From Nageia nagi (taxonomy: Eukaryota > Pinophyta): a DNA stretch of 64,000 bases. Shown here piece after piece: positions 1 through 11,435 of this stretch (position 1 is its first letter; every line of letters begins with the position of its first letter). The stretch is taken from NCBI GenBank assembly GCA_050084985.1, contig JBITNC010000001.1, forward strand, positions 43,214,001 to 43,278,000, read 5' to 3'. The notes under the pieces were generated by a model. The model searched no databases and was not told where the DNA came from. It was given only the letters and a program-made list of their open reading frames with translations. The position numbers and the translations under genes were made by a program.

Positions 1-1329
1 TTCCTCTTCATCACGAGTCTGTGACAATTGACTATGCAATGCCCTTTCCCATTAGCATAACATTTAAATATGTTAGTATCTTATGAGTCCTGCATTCATA
101 ATAAATCATATTTTTACCTTAATGACCCCCTTAATTGCATGGTGCCCTTTTGGGTGGCTCTTGGTTGATTATGGATTCTTACAATTTATCTTTTATTTAA
201 AAGAGGATTTCACACACCCAATAAGGAAAACCTCTTTATTTTTTCTGAAAGGACAAAGCTTTTTGAGAGAGAATTTGCCATGCTTACTGAAGATAAATTT
301 CACTTATTCAGAAAATATGCTATATTATTATTTATTGGTCCTCAAGGACATGTGCTTTCTCTTCTCTTATTTCTCAATTCTGAATATAAAGAATTTAAAG
401 CCCCTTTACATTTTCAATGAGTAATAATATAAGTAGCATTTTCCATAAAAAGTATCATCAGAATAGTTTTAATTCTTATCAGACTGGGTAAGAATGTGGA
501 GAATTTTAAACCTTTTGGATTAGTGTTACAAAATCCTTATCCTTAGCAAATTAAGGATGAAATTACAATTTTGCTGCTAATTGAGCATGCATGATAGCTA
601 AAATGAATAATGATATAAGAAGATTAGCCTTTTGTGTCAGAAGTCAGAACATATGATAGAATTTGTTCCTGTGTTGCATCATCAGTTATATTACAGCATA
701 CTCATGAAACATCTTCACAAAATTCCTTAATAGTAAATGATGAATTTATACATAAGCATTCACCCATCCTTCTGAATATTCAATGACAAACAGATACCCA
801 TCATGCTCACAAAAAAACTTGATAACATTTCTTACATTTTAAAAATAATATATGTATGTATTACCTTGGTGTGTATTTACAGGACATGATTATTTTATCA
901 AGGTGCGACTGTCAAGTCATTTGTTACAACTCTTATTAGTTGATACATTCAATTGTTGTTCAGCAGTCTTTGAATTTTTAAGATTTACTTAACAACAAAT
1001 ATGTCCTCAATTCCTTTCTTTGATATGTTAATGGATTCTAGAATTTTGAATATTGGCGTACCAATTCTCCTGTTATACACTGAATTTTCTACTGACTGTT
1101 AAAGCATAAGTATTTGAAATTGTCATTTATTTACAGATATTTATCATTTCTTCCTTTTATGAATGATTATATTCTCTCTGAAAAACTTTATGATCTTAAA
1201 TTTTGACATGAATTATGTTTGTGTCCATTCATTCAACACTATACATTTTTAGCATGTGTTCATTTGTAAGGAATGCTTATAGTATTAATCTATGAATGTA
1301 TAATTATCTTCTACCACATTGGAATAAAG
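1..1329. other. AT-rich stretch, no gene recognised
   Basis: No frame shows a recognisable protein. If the UBA5-like exon at 1330 belongs to a real gene, this stretch could be its upstream intron or introns, but I could not find the preceding conserved UBA5 segments here. The short open frame at 83-424 has a biased, hydrophobic AT-driven composition and no motif. Confidence 0.5.
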
Positions 1330-1411
1330 GGATATAATGCTCTCAAGGACTATTTTCCAACTATAGGGATGTTACCAAATCCTCAATGTTCAAATTCTGC
1401 TTGTCAAGAGC
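1330..1411 (+). pseudogene. UBA5: Isolated exon resembling UBA5 (UFM1-activating enzyme)
   Basis: The reading frame gives GYNALKDYFPT followed by a G-M-L-P-N-P-Q-C-S-N-S-A-C-Q-E stretch. This matches the conserved segment after the adenylation domain of UBA5, the E1-like enzyme that activates the ubiquitin-like protein UFM1 (pattern GYN-x-L-x-D-F-F-P-T-x-x-M-x-P-N-P-Q-C, with a later Cys). An AG lies directly before position 1330 and a GT at 1412-1413, so it has the shape of an internal exon of about 82 bases. Homology stops at both edges, as expected of an exon. I could not find the ATP-binding, catalytic-Cys or C-terminal UFM1-binding exons nearby. It may be one exon of a gene with very long introns running off the window, or a lone remnant. 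The motif match is good; intact gene status is not shown. Confidence 0.5.
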
Positions 1412-1958
1412 GTAGTTATATCCTTTTTTCTTCTATTTGGAAGAGTGAGTTTCAGGTCAGTACATATTTGAAATCGGCAATAAACTATTTATTCTTTCCC
1501 TTGAATAACAAGATATTAGCTATGAATTGCTAAAATTAATTAAATATAAATATGGACTTTTGTATTGCATTACAGCAAGAATATAGTTACCAATGAAACC
1601 TTAAGTACTTACCATTCCTTCTTGAATTTATTGTGGACCCACTTCATGTGAGTTTTTTTCTTTGACAAAATTTGTTAGTCTAAGAGATTTGGTCTTCAAA
1701 TGAACTTGATTGCCTAAAATTCCCCTCACCCTTGGAACTTTGTTGTCCTGAAATAGGAAAGCTTTATTTGGAGAAAGGCAAAAGCACATGTCATAGGTAT
1801 GTTGTCAGGATCTGATTAATTTCAGATTGATTTGCATGTCTCATGTGTGTTTCTAAAATCTAATAGTTATTTTTTCTCATCTGATCACTTCAATACATAT
1901 AGTTATCTTGTAAGTAATTATGCATTATAAGTATCTGATTTCGCTCTCCATAATACAG

Positions 1959-2049
1959 TGTTCTTGATGATGACAAATTGGAGGTCACAAACAACCGGTC
2001 AAGGTCTATTTCTTACACAACCCCATCTACATTTTATGTTTATGCCAAG
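1959..2049 (+). other. Exon-like block, product unrecognised
   Basis: The block is bounded by a polypyrimidine-poor but valid acceptor (ACAG just before 1959) and a very good donor (AAG then GTATGAG at 2050). In phase 1 it is open and reads about 30 residues, beginning VLDDDKLEVTNNRSRS. The acidic start (LDDDKLE) is loosely like the L-H-D-D-N-E-W segment that follows the preceding UBA5 exon in plants, but the rest does not match, so membership in a UBA5 gene is speculative. Confidence 0.25.
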
Positions 2050-3125
2050 GTATGAGTTCTTTGTATACTTGATTTAAACCTTTACATGCATAAATTATCC
2101 TTGAATGCCTTAATCTCTGAGATAATAAATAGAATCATTGAAAATATTATGAAAAATAGTAAGTAGAAATTATTTTGAAAAATAGTAAGTAGAACCTGAA
2201 CATGTTTGGGGTAAGCAAACAAGGGAGAGAGTGGTTGTTAGGAATCAATATGTATCTTAGAGATATGGTCCAAGGCTTCCAAGAAGGAAACCAAGTGGTT
2301 CGTTGGGTCTTAACATAGTTGTAGTAGACAGAATCAAAATCCCACTGCATCTCATAAGTGGACAAGTGGTAGGTAGCATACTAAACTGATGAGTCAAGTT
2401 GCTTGGGTAGGTCTTGAATAGCCTTTTCCATATGACTTTTTTCAGTACCTGCATTTTAAAACAAATGGGGGGACCAAGCTTACCAGGTTAAGTACCTGCC
2501 GAATTTCTCTCTGAGAGGATCCTAGTAAGTTCGTATAGTTCCCTTGAATAGTGTTTCCTCTTGAGGAATAATGCTAAGCTTTGATCAAAGATCGCGAAGT
2601 TCAATGGAGTAAAATGGCAATATTATCAATCAAAATGGATGAATCCACCGGATGGATCAACAAGACGAAGCAAGGCACTTATAAGAGAGTTGTTTTCCGA
2701 CTGCCTGTCCGTCCTACTACTCCCATTTATGCCCTTTTCCCACCCTCAAATGTACAGTTTATGCCTTTCAACATGAGTAGAATTTGATGCAAAATGGCCC
2801 ATTTTTCATCCAAATTATTACTGATATAGGTTAATTATTAGTGATATAGATTAATCATGTCGGGCATTTGTCTGTTATTAATTACATTCATCCGCGATAT
2901 ATGATTGTGGAGTAAACCAACAACAATATAGGAAGCAACTAGCATAAGAGGAATTTTGGATAACACACATTCTAAGATTCTCAATGATTGTGCAATCTAC
3001 AAGATTAAAAAGATGAATGTCAGTAATCTAAGTGGCAGAGTACCGATTGCTCAAGCATCAACAATGATGGATAGATTAAATGAGTGCGTTTTATCGTGTA
3101 TGCGAAGTTGGCAGTTGGTTTCATA
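2050..3125. other. Mostly unannotated stretch
   Basis: Nothing is clearly genic. A slightly more GC-rich part at about 2580-2790 has a 68-codon frame with a Pro-rich middle (RLPVRPTTPIY) but no recognisable domain. A short direct repeat (a block containing TTGAAAAATAGTAAGTAGAA) lies at about 2150-2195. Confidence 0.4.
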
Positions 3126-3406
3126 GGCTGTTTGAGCTACATAGGCAATGCTTCCATAATATTTCAACCTGCATGCAAAAATGTTTAACCATTTACAATT
3201 TCCCAACATAAACGCAACAAAATCATTTTTAGGAAGAAACGCAACTTCCTTTATGGTGAACTTTGGAAATTTCTCCAGATTCCCTTAGCGTTGGAAGATT
3301 CTGGATTGAGGGATTGCTCATTGGATCATTTTGCTGCACCATTAATTAAGGCCATAAGAAAACCATATGGTCCCACGCAGGGGCGAGTTATTATTAGAAG
3401 AGCATT
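3126..3406 (+). repeat. Dispersed repeat, copy 1 (matches 10318-10680)
   Basis: The segment from the 'acataggcaatgcttcca' block through 'caccattaattaag' to the 'atctaaaatt' end is repeated, diverged, at about 10318-10680 in the same orientation. It lies immediately 5' of the purine-rich module, so it marks the left side of the repeat family that carries the purine tracts. Confidence 0.65.
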
Positions 3407-3605
3407 TTTAATCTAAAATTCGATTACGATAATCAAAAGGAGGGGAGAGGAGAAGATGAACAAGAAGAAATTTAATCTAAAATTCGATTACGATAATCAA
3501 AAGGATGGGAGAGAGGAGAAGATGAAAAAGAAGAAATTTAATCTAAAATTTGATTACGATAATCAAAAGGAGGGGGGGGAGAGAGGAGAAGATGAACAAG
3601 AGCAA
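3407..3605 (+). repeat. Three tandem copies of a 64-66-bp unit
   Basis: The block 'tttaatctaaaatt' plus 'gattacgataatcaaaagg' recurs at 3407, 3471 and 3537. Each unit ends in a GA-rich stretch. The first two units are nearly identical, so the duplication is younger than most of the window. The 73-codon frame across it (3456-3677) is a product of the repeat and the purine run, not a gene. Confidence 0.85.
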
Positions 3606-3666
3606 GGGAAGGGAGGAGGTGAAGGGGAAGGAGGAGGAGAAGGGGAGAAGGAGAAGAGAAAAGGAT
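3561..3666 (+). repeat. Purine tract 1
   Basis: Almost pure A/G on the plus strand, with units such as GGAGGTGAAGGGG. It follows the 64-bp tandem units and is followed by the AT-rich tail shared with purine tracts 3 and 4. Confidence 0.8.
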
Positions 3667-5230
3667 GGGTGAAGTGATTATTAAACTTCAATTTAAGAGT
3701 TTGTTTCGAATTTCAATTTATTAATTTTAAAAATAAAACTGAACATCAAAGCAATCACTCAAAATGGTGCACACATATTTATCTCTATTCTATCAATATG
3801 ATCTACATCTAGTAAATCGTAATTCATTATTGTAGATACCATTTTGCAATGTTACTTGTATGAATTTTTTCATTTCATTCTTTTGTTTTAAAATTTTATG
3901 TAGAGTATAGTAAGAAATGCTTTTTCATCCAGTAACATAGTTTATTAACTGAAGATAATTTATTGACTTTTTTATACATTTATCTGTTTTGCAGCATACC
4001 AAAAATTTAGGGTGATGATAAAAATGAAAAGGTCATATGGCTAAATAATGATATAGCCTAATTCTTATAATTTTGATTTATTATGTTGTGTTTTTCTTTA
4101 AATTTTTTACTAGAATCAGTTTAAATTATTTATTTTTATAGTTAATTATGAATGCATGGAATTTAGATACATTATTTATGAGGTGTGGATGATGAACATT
4201 TATTTATTTTTTCATTATTTATGAGGTATGGATGATGAACATTTATTTATTTTTGATAATTTATGTTACTGTTTATCATTTAAGGTAAATGTTTTTAAGA
4301 TTAGATTAAAAATTTATTATGATTATTAAAATTTTAAGAGAATGTATTCCTATTTGTAGGATTGAATGTTTTTTAAATTGTAATATTAAAGATTTTGGAA
4401 TATTATTTTCAAGAATGATTCCAATCAAATGGAGAAACAATTTCATTCTAGTTCATTATTTGGTTAATTTGGGATTTACATTTGTTTGATTTTTTTTTTA
4501 AGTAGTTCATTATGTTACTATTTTTCATTTAAGGGAATTATTTTCAAGAATTAGATTAGAAATTTCTTAAGGTTAGGAAATAATTCAAACAAATAAATTT
4601 AAGAGAATAACAAATATTTGATTTATTTAATTTGTTGTTTTATGATGTTTCTCTGAAATTCGAATATATATTTGAGATAATTAAATTCATAGAAACCCCA
4701 AGAAATAATTCTTTATTTGGTGAATTTGACATTTTAAGATTTACATTTCTTTGGTTCATTATGGGTTCATTATATTACGGTTTGTGAGGTTAACTATTTA
4801 GATTAGAAGTTTCCTTTGGTTATTATAAAAAGCATTTTTACTAGAGAAATGGGTATTTGATATTATAAAATTCAGGATATACATTTATTTAACATTGCAA
4901 TAAAATATTTATTAATTTTGAATTAAAATTTATGAATATTGCAAATATTAATTTGTTATTAAAATTACAATTAATAATTTTAACATTAAAAAATAATTTT
5001 GTTTAATTATATGTAATTTGTTTAATTAATTTTTTAATAGAAAGATTTTTATATAAATATTTGTAATATTTAAAAGTTTTATAGTAGGAATTTTTATTTT
5101 GCAAACATTATATTAAGATCGATCAAAATAATTTAAGATTTTTTTTATATTTTATCATATCATAATTTAAAAAATGTTATAGATAAACACAATAAATTTT
5201 AAACAAATCACAATAAACAAGGTAATAAAG
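3667..5230 (+). repeat. AT-rich repeat module between purine tracts 1 and 2
   Basis: The part at 3667-3870 is related to the tails at about 8678-8900 and 9252-9470. The part from about 3890 to 5230 is related to 5590-7555. Landmarks are 'tagtttattgactt', 'aaaatgaaaaggtcatatgg', 'aatttcttaaggttagg' and 'tttatgatgtttct'. No protein frame of interest is present. Confidence 0.7.
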
Positions 5231-5590
5231 ATAAGGAGAAGGGAAGAGAGTAGAGGAGAAGGTAAAGAGAAAAGAGGAGATGAGAGGGAGGAGGAAGGGT
5301 AGGAGTGAAAAGGATATGGAAGGGGGAAGGGAGAAGATGAATAGGGGAGAAGGTGGTGGTGAAGAGAAGGGAAGGGAGAGAGGGACGAAGGGTGAAGGGG
5401 TTTGTAAATGTAGAAGGGGAGGAGGTTAAGGGGAAGGAGAGGGGAGATAAGGTGAACAAGAGGGAGAAGGGAAAGAGGAAGGAGGAGAAGGCGAAGAAGA
5501 GGGGGTAGAAGGGGGAGGAGGTGAAAGGGGAGAGAGGTGGAAGGAAGAGAAGGGGAAGGAGGGGAGAGAAGTGGAATAAGAGGGAGGTAA
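5231..5590 (+). repeat. Purine tract 2
   Basis: About 360 bases, nearly all A or G on the plus strand, built from irregular GGGAAG, GGAGGA and GGTGAA units. The reverse strand is open in several frames only because a pyrimidine-only strand cannot form stop codons, and the encoded Leu/Pro/Ser/Phe strings are artefacts. Confidence 0.85.
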
Positions 5591-7553
5591 AACATTTTAT
5601 GTAGAGTTACATAGTAGGAAATACTTTTTCATCCATTAACATAGTTTATTGACTTGTTTATACATTTGGATGAGGATAATTTATTGACTTTTTTATACAT
5701 TTTTCTATTTTGTAGCATCTCAAAAATTTCGGGCGATGATAAAAATGAAAAGTTCATATGGCTAAATAATGATATAGCTTAATTCTTATAATTTTGATTT
5801 ATTATGTTTTGTTTTTCTTTAAATATTTTATTAGAATTAGTTTAAATTATGTATTTTATGCTTTTTATATATTTTTATAGTTGATTATGAATGCATGGAA
5901 TTTTAGGAATTAAAATTTTTGGAAATTATGAATTCAAAAATTTACCTTAGAAATATGGACTAAGGAGATTGACATTTCTAATTATGATGAATTTTGGGTA
6001 ATTCATTTTTTTATTAGGATGAACTAGATCACTCATCTTTTTAGATAATATTGATTTGGAGATTTTACATGTTGTGTCATATTTATGAAGTATTATGAAT
6101 TTGGGTAATTCATCTTTTTAGATAATATTGATTTGAGGTTTCTAGATGTTGTTCATATTCATGGAGTATTGTTCATATTCATTATGTTACTATTTTTCAT
6201 TTAAGGTAATTATTTTCAAGAATTAGATTAGAAATTTCTTAAGGTTAGGAAATAATTAAAAAATATAAAAATGGTTCATTATTTGGTTAATTTGGGATTT
6301 ACATTTGTTTGATTTTTTTAAGGTTAGGAAATTTCTTAAGGTTAGGAAATAATTCAAACAAATAAATTTAAGAGAATAAATTCATGATTTAATTTGTTGT
6401 TTTATGATGTTTTTTTGAAATTTAAATATATATTTATTTGGGATAATTAAATTTATAAAAACTTCAATAAATAATTCTTTATTTGGTTAATTTGAGATTT
6501 TAAGATTTACGTTTCTTTGGTTCATTATGTTATGGTTTGTGAGGTTAACTATTTAGATTAGGAGTTTCTTTTGATTACTAAACAAAGAAAGCATTTTTAT
6601 TAGAGAAATGGGTATTAGATATTATTAAACTCAGAATATACATTTATTTGTTTTTCTTTACTTTCAATCAAGTGCAAAAAATAAAATATTTATTAATTTG
6701 GAATTAAATATTTACTATTACTTTTTTAAAGTATGTTACCATTTTTCATTTAATGTAATTATTTTTAAGAATTAGATTAGACATTTCTTAAGGTTAGGAA
6801 ATAATTCAAACAAATGAATTTAAGAGAATAAATTCATCTTTGTGGAGGATTAAATGTATTTAATTTGTTGTTTTATGATGTTTCTTTGAAATTTGAATAT
6901 ATATTTATTTGGGATAATTAAATTTATAAAAACTCCAAGAAATAATTTGAGATTTTAAGATTTACATTTCTTTGGTTCATTATGTTATGGTTTGTGAGGT
7001 TAACTATTTAGATTAGGAGTTTCCTTTGGTTATTAAATAAAGAAAGCATTTTATTAGAGAAATGGGTATTTGATATTATAAAATTCAAGATATACATTTA
7101 TTTGTTTTTCTTTAGTTCAGTCAAGTTCAAAAAATAAAATATTTATTAATTTGGAATTAAATATTTACTATTATTTTTTAAAGTTAATAATTTAAGTATA
7201 AGAAATAATTTATTTATATTATTTATTTATGAATATTGTAAATATTATTTTGTTATTAAAATTACAATTAATAATTTTAACATTAAAAAATAATTTTGTT
7301 TAATTAATTTTTTAATAGAATGATTTTTATAAATATAGTTTGTTATTTTTTTCAAGGTTTATTAATTTTAATCTTTGAAAGTTTTAAGTAGTGATTTTTA
7401 TTTTGCAAATATTATATTAAGATTGATAAAAATAATATTTTTTTAAGATCTAATATTAATAATTTAAGATTTTTTTTTATTATATCATAATTTTAAAAAT
7501 GTTTTAGAACATAATAAATTTTGAACAAATCAAAATAAATAAGATAATAAAAA
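5591..7553 (+). repeat. AT-rich repeat module between purine tracts 2 and 3, internally duplicated
   Basis: This is a longer relative of 3890-5230. A segment of about 550 bases occurs twice within it (starting near 6175 and 6725), with the shared order 'ttactatttttcatttaa', 'aatttcttaaggttagg', 'tttgttgttttatgatg', 'ggtttgtgaggttaact' and 'agagaaatgggtatt'. The order is the same as at 4500-4870, making three related copies in direct orientation. Confidence 0.7.
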
Positions 7554-8677
7554 GATTAGAAGGAAGGATAGGAGAGGAAAGGAGAAGGTGAAGAGAAAAA
7601 GGGGAGTGAGAGGGAGGAGGAAGGGTGGAGGAGTGAAAAAGATAAGAAAGGGGGAAGGGAGTAGATGAAGAGGGGAGATAAGGTGAACAAGAGGGAGAAG
7701 GGAAAGAGGAAGGGGGGGTGCAAAGGAGAAGGGAAATGTGAATGGGTAAAAGGGGGAAAGAGGGGAGGAAGGGGGAGGAGGTGAAAGGGGAAGGTGAAAG
7801 AGAGGGGGGAGAGAAGGTGAATAAGAGGGAGGTGAAGGGAAAGAGAAAGATGAAGAGGGGTGGAGAGAAGGGGAAAGAGGGATGTGAAGCTGAAGGTGAG
7901 GGGTAGTGGGGAGGTGAAAGAAAAGGAGAAGAGGGAGAGAAAGATGAAGAGAAGGTGAAGGTGAAGAGGAAGGAGGAAGGGAAAAGAGGTTGTGAAGAGA
8001 TGAGAAGGAAAAGAAGGGAGAGAAATGAACATGAGGGAGAAGGGGTGAAGAAAAAGGTGAATAAGAGAAATGAAGGAAAAGTGAAAGAGATGGGGGAGAG
8101 AAGAAGGAAAAAGGGAGTAGGTGGGGAGGAAAAAGAGGAGAAGGTGACGAGGAGGGAGGAGGAGAAAGGGAGAAGGGGTAAAGAGGTGAGGGGAGATGAG
8201 GGGGAGGAAGGGTAAAGGTGTAGAGGAAGGATAAGTGAAAGGGGAGGGAGAATGGTAAGAGGAAGTAGGGGAAGAGAAATATGAGGGGGGATATTGAGGA
8301 GAAGGTGAAGGTGAAGGGGAGATGAGGGGAAGGTTAAAGGAGAAAAAGGGGAGATGAGGTGAACATGATAGAGGGGGTAACAAGGAGGTGAAGGAGAAGG
8401 GGTGATAGATGAAAAATATGAAGAAGAGGAGAAGATGAAGGTGAAGAGGGGAAGGTAGGGGGTAGAGGAGAAGAAGGAAAAGGAGAGAGGTGAACATGAG
8501 GGAGGAGGGGGAAGAAGGTGAACAAGAGAAATGAGGGGAAGGTGAAGGAGAGGGGGGAGAGGAGGGGAAGAATAGGAGTTGAAGAGGAGGAGGTGAAAGT
8601 GAAGGAGAGGGGAGAGAGGAGGAGAAAAGGAGAGGAAGAAGAAGGGGAAAGGATGGGAAGGGAGTAGGTGAAGTGAT
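7554..8677 (+). repeat. Purine tract 3 (about 1.1 kb)
   Basis: A/G-dominated plus strand for more than a kilobase, with only scattered T (mostly within GGTGAA, GATGAG or ATGA) and very few C. It ends in GTAGGTGAAGTGAT, the same end used by tract 4. Frames on both strands are open for compositional reasons (for example 313 codons on the minus strand at 7556-8497) and show no domain. Confidence 0.9.
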
Positions 8678-9079
8678 TTAAAAAATTTAAGTTAAGAGTT
8701 TATTTTGAAATCTTATATTTTTTTAACTTTAGTGTTTATGAAAATAAAAATGAACATAAAAAATAATTATACAATGATGTATGTACATTTATCTTGGTTT
8801 GATTGATCTAATTTACATTTAATAAATCATGATTCATTATCATAGGTACCATTTTGTAATGTCTATGTATGATCTTTTTTATTTCATTCTTTTATTTATC
8901 GAAATTGAATCACATGATCATTTTAGGTAGTTATCGAATCTCTTTATTTTGAACATGTCCTATAATTAGGTGTCATGGTAATGATGTCATCCATCTTATT
9001 TTCCTTCATGGTAATGATCTCATCTATATATATTTTTTAAATACTATAAATTCTTGAATGTAATTTCATCTTTACTCTC
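8678..9079 (+). repeat. AT-rich tail of purine tract 3
   Basis: Related to the tails after tract 1 (3667-3870) and tract 4 (9252-9470). Shared landmarks are 'aagagtttattttga', 'gcttatgaaaat', 'catctaataaat' and 'attcattatcatag'. It ends with a 'catggtaatgatgtcatcc' motif that is repeated several times between 8970 and 9640. Confidence 0.7.
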
Positions 9080-9251
9080 ATGATGAGAAGTGGAGAAATA
9101 GGTGACAAGGAGGTGGCTAGGAGGAGGGGGTGAAGGTGAAGGGGAAAAGAGGTGAAAGGGAGAAGGGGAAAATATGTGAAGGAAGAAGTGGAGGGAGAAG
9201 GGTAAGTAGGAGGAGGAGAAATAGAGAAGGGAAAGGGAGTAGGTGAAGTGA
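9080..9251 (+). repeat. Purine tract 4
   Basis: About 170 bases of A/G-rich plus strand ending in the same GTAGGTGAAGTGAT as tract 3. This suggests that tract and tail together were duplicated. Confidence 0.8.
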
Positions 9252-10317
9252 TCCATAAACTTTAACTTAAAAGTTTATTTTGATTCTACACTTCTTTTAT
9301 TTTAGTGCTTATGAAAATATAGATTAACATTAAAGCAATCACATAAAATGATGTATGCATATTTATCTTCATTAATCTACATCTAATAAATTATGATCCA
9401 TTATCATAGTTACCATTTTATAATATCATTTATATGACCTTTTTAATTTCATTCTTTTGTTTATTAAAATCAAATCACATGTCTTCATGGTTATGGTATC
9501 TCCTATGATCTTATTTTCTCATGGTAATGATGTCATCCACCTTTTCTTTCTTTTCCATGGCAATGATCTTATCCATATTTTTTTACACACTATAGATTCT
9601 TGAATGTAATTTCATCCTTTCTCTCATGATCATAATTTTGTCCATAGAGTTTACAAAAACATGGAATTTCTATATTCTACATTAACTCCCTCTTAGGAGA
9701 AAAACCCATTAAAAGGGAATTAGGTTCCACTTTCCATTAGCCTTTTCTTTTATAATATTACATGGTTTAATTTTGAAAGTGGTTATAAAGATGATAAATA
9801 TAATAATCATTTTCCTCTTTTAGAAGATTTTGGATACAATAATAAAATATGCCACATCTTGGAATTTATCTTTAATTGATTATTTTCTTTACTCTTTTCA
9901 ACAAATAACTCTTCTATCATCATGTAGCATTGTTTTGATCTCATATCATTATATTCTTCTATTTTTTTAGATTTTTTAAAATTGTTAAAACTTCTAGTGT
10001 CATTTTGTTATGATCACAACTTCATGGTCGTAATTTCAAACTTAACAAAATTATATCCAAGTGTTCTTCGATATATGAAGTTTAACTAATCCAAATTTCA
10101 TGCTTTGACTCCTTACAAATGGCTCCTAACATCTCCATCAAGTTTCCCTTCAACGTAAATTTGATATTTACACCTGATAACTATCAAATTTTGACTAAGT
10201 TATGGACATAAAATGAAAATTTACGAATTTTTGAGTGCCATAACTTTTAATTCCTTTTCCAAATGCTTTCAAATTTTAACCATATGTTTGTAATATAAGG
10301 TATCAATGATCCAAATT
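9252..10317 (+). repeat. AT-rich tail of purine tract 4 and unassigned DNA
   Basis: The first 220 bases repeat the tail of tracts 1 and 3. The 'catggtaatgatgtcatcc' type motif then recurs. From about 9700 to 10300 I see no gene or recognised element. Confidence 0.5.
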
Positions 10318-10760
10318 TTTTGAGTGCTACATAGGTAATGCTTCCATATACTTCAACCTCCATGCAAAAAAATTTAACCATTATAATTTCCCAACATAAA
10401 AGAAATAAAATCATTTTTGGAAAGCAAGGGGGAAATTTCTTTATGGTTATTCCATCAATCCATAAATGGTTACATTTTCTCCTTTTTTGATCTCCAAATT
10501 GATTCCCTTCAATGCTGCATTTGAAGATTTTGGATTAAGGGATTGGTCAATCGATCATTCTGCTACACCATTAATTAAGATGACAAGCAAACTATATGGT
10601 GCCATCCATTCAAGGGTCAGTTATTATTACACACTAAAATTGTTGGGCTAGAAGAAATTTTGGAACATAATCTAAAATTTTATGTAGAGTTGTACAGTAA
10701 GAAATACTTTTTCATCCAAAAAGATAGTTTATTGACTTGTTTATACATTTTTCTATTTGA
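10318..10760 (+). repeat. Dispersed repeat, copy 2 (matches 3126-3420)
   Basis: A diverged direct copy of the segment left of purine tract 1. It is followed at about 10675 by the 'tatgtagagtt...cagtaagaaatac' block also seen after tract 2 (5600) and at about 3897. The 61-codon frame at 10466-10651 lies inside this repeat and is not a gene. Confidence 0.65.
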
Positions 10761-11435
10761 AATTAAATGAAAATAGTTATTTGAAATTAAATATTAACTA
10801 ATTTTTTTATGTTGAAATTAAATATTTATTATTTTTTTATGTTGTAAAATAAAAAAATTTAAGAGTATTGATGAATCTGCAAAACATTAATTTGCAATTG
10901 AAATTACATTATAGTTAATAATTTTAATAGTAAAGAGCAATTTTGTTTAATTATATGTAATTTGTTTTAGTTATTTTTTAAAAGTTATTAGTTTAAGGTA
11001 AATAGAAATGTTTAAATTTAAAGTAATGTTAAATTTATATAAAATAGTTTTTATAAATATAGTACATTTAATTAATTTTTTTTTTTCATGATTGATTATT
11101 TTTAATTTTAAAAGTTTGAAGTATTGATTTTTATTTTGCAAATATTACATTTTATTAATGTTCAAATATTTTATAGCAAGTATTTTTTTAATATAATATT
11201 ATATTAAAAGTACATTATTTGTAAGAATCAAACATTTATTCAAATCATTCAAAAATTAAAATTATTTATACCATTAAGGTATAATATTTATAAATTAATT
11301 TTTTCATTATTTTTTAATTAAAAAAATTAACATTAATAATATAAAATCTTCTGTATGTTATTTATTTTATCCTATTATATATTCTAAAATAATATTTTGA
11401 AAAAATAAATTTCAAAAACTTTAATAATAATAAAT
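10761..11435. other. AT-rich DNA preceding purine tract 5
   Basis: Very AT-rich with no gene. The last 90 bases loosely resemble the 5' flanks of tracts 2 and 3 (ending in an 'aataaataagataagg' type string). Confidence 0.5.

Noticed and set aside
7955-8215. 86-codon plus-strand Lys/Glu/Arg/Gly frame
   Set aside because: Same compositional artefact on the purine strand.
7556-8497. 313-codon minus-strand frame (and 155-177-codon frames at 11384, 12414 and 18472)
   Set aside because: Pure polypyrimidine composition gives Leu/Pro/Ser/Phe strings with no domain. Stops are impossible in such sequence, so length is no evidence of a gene.
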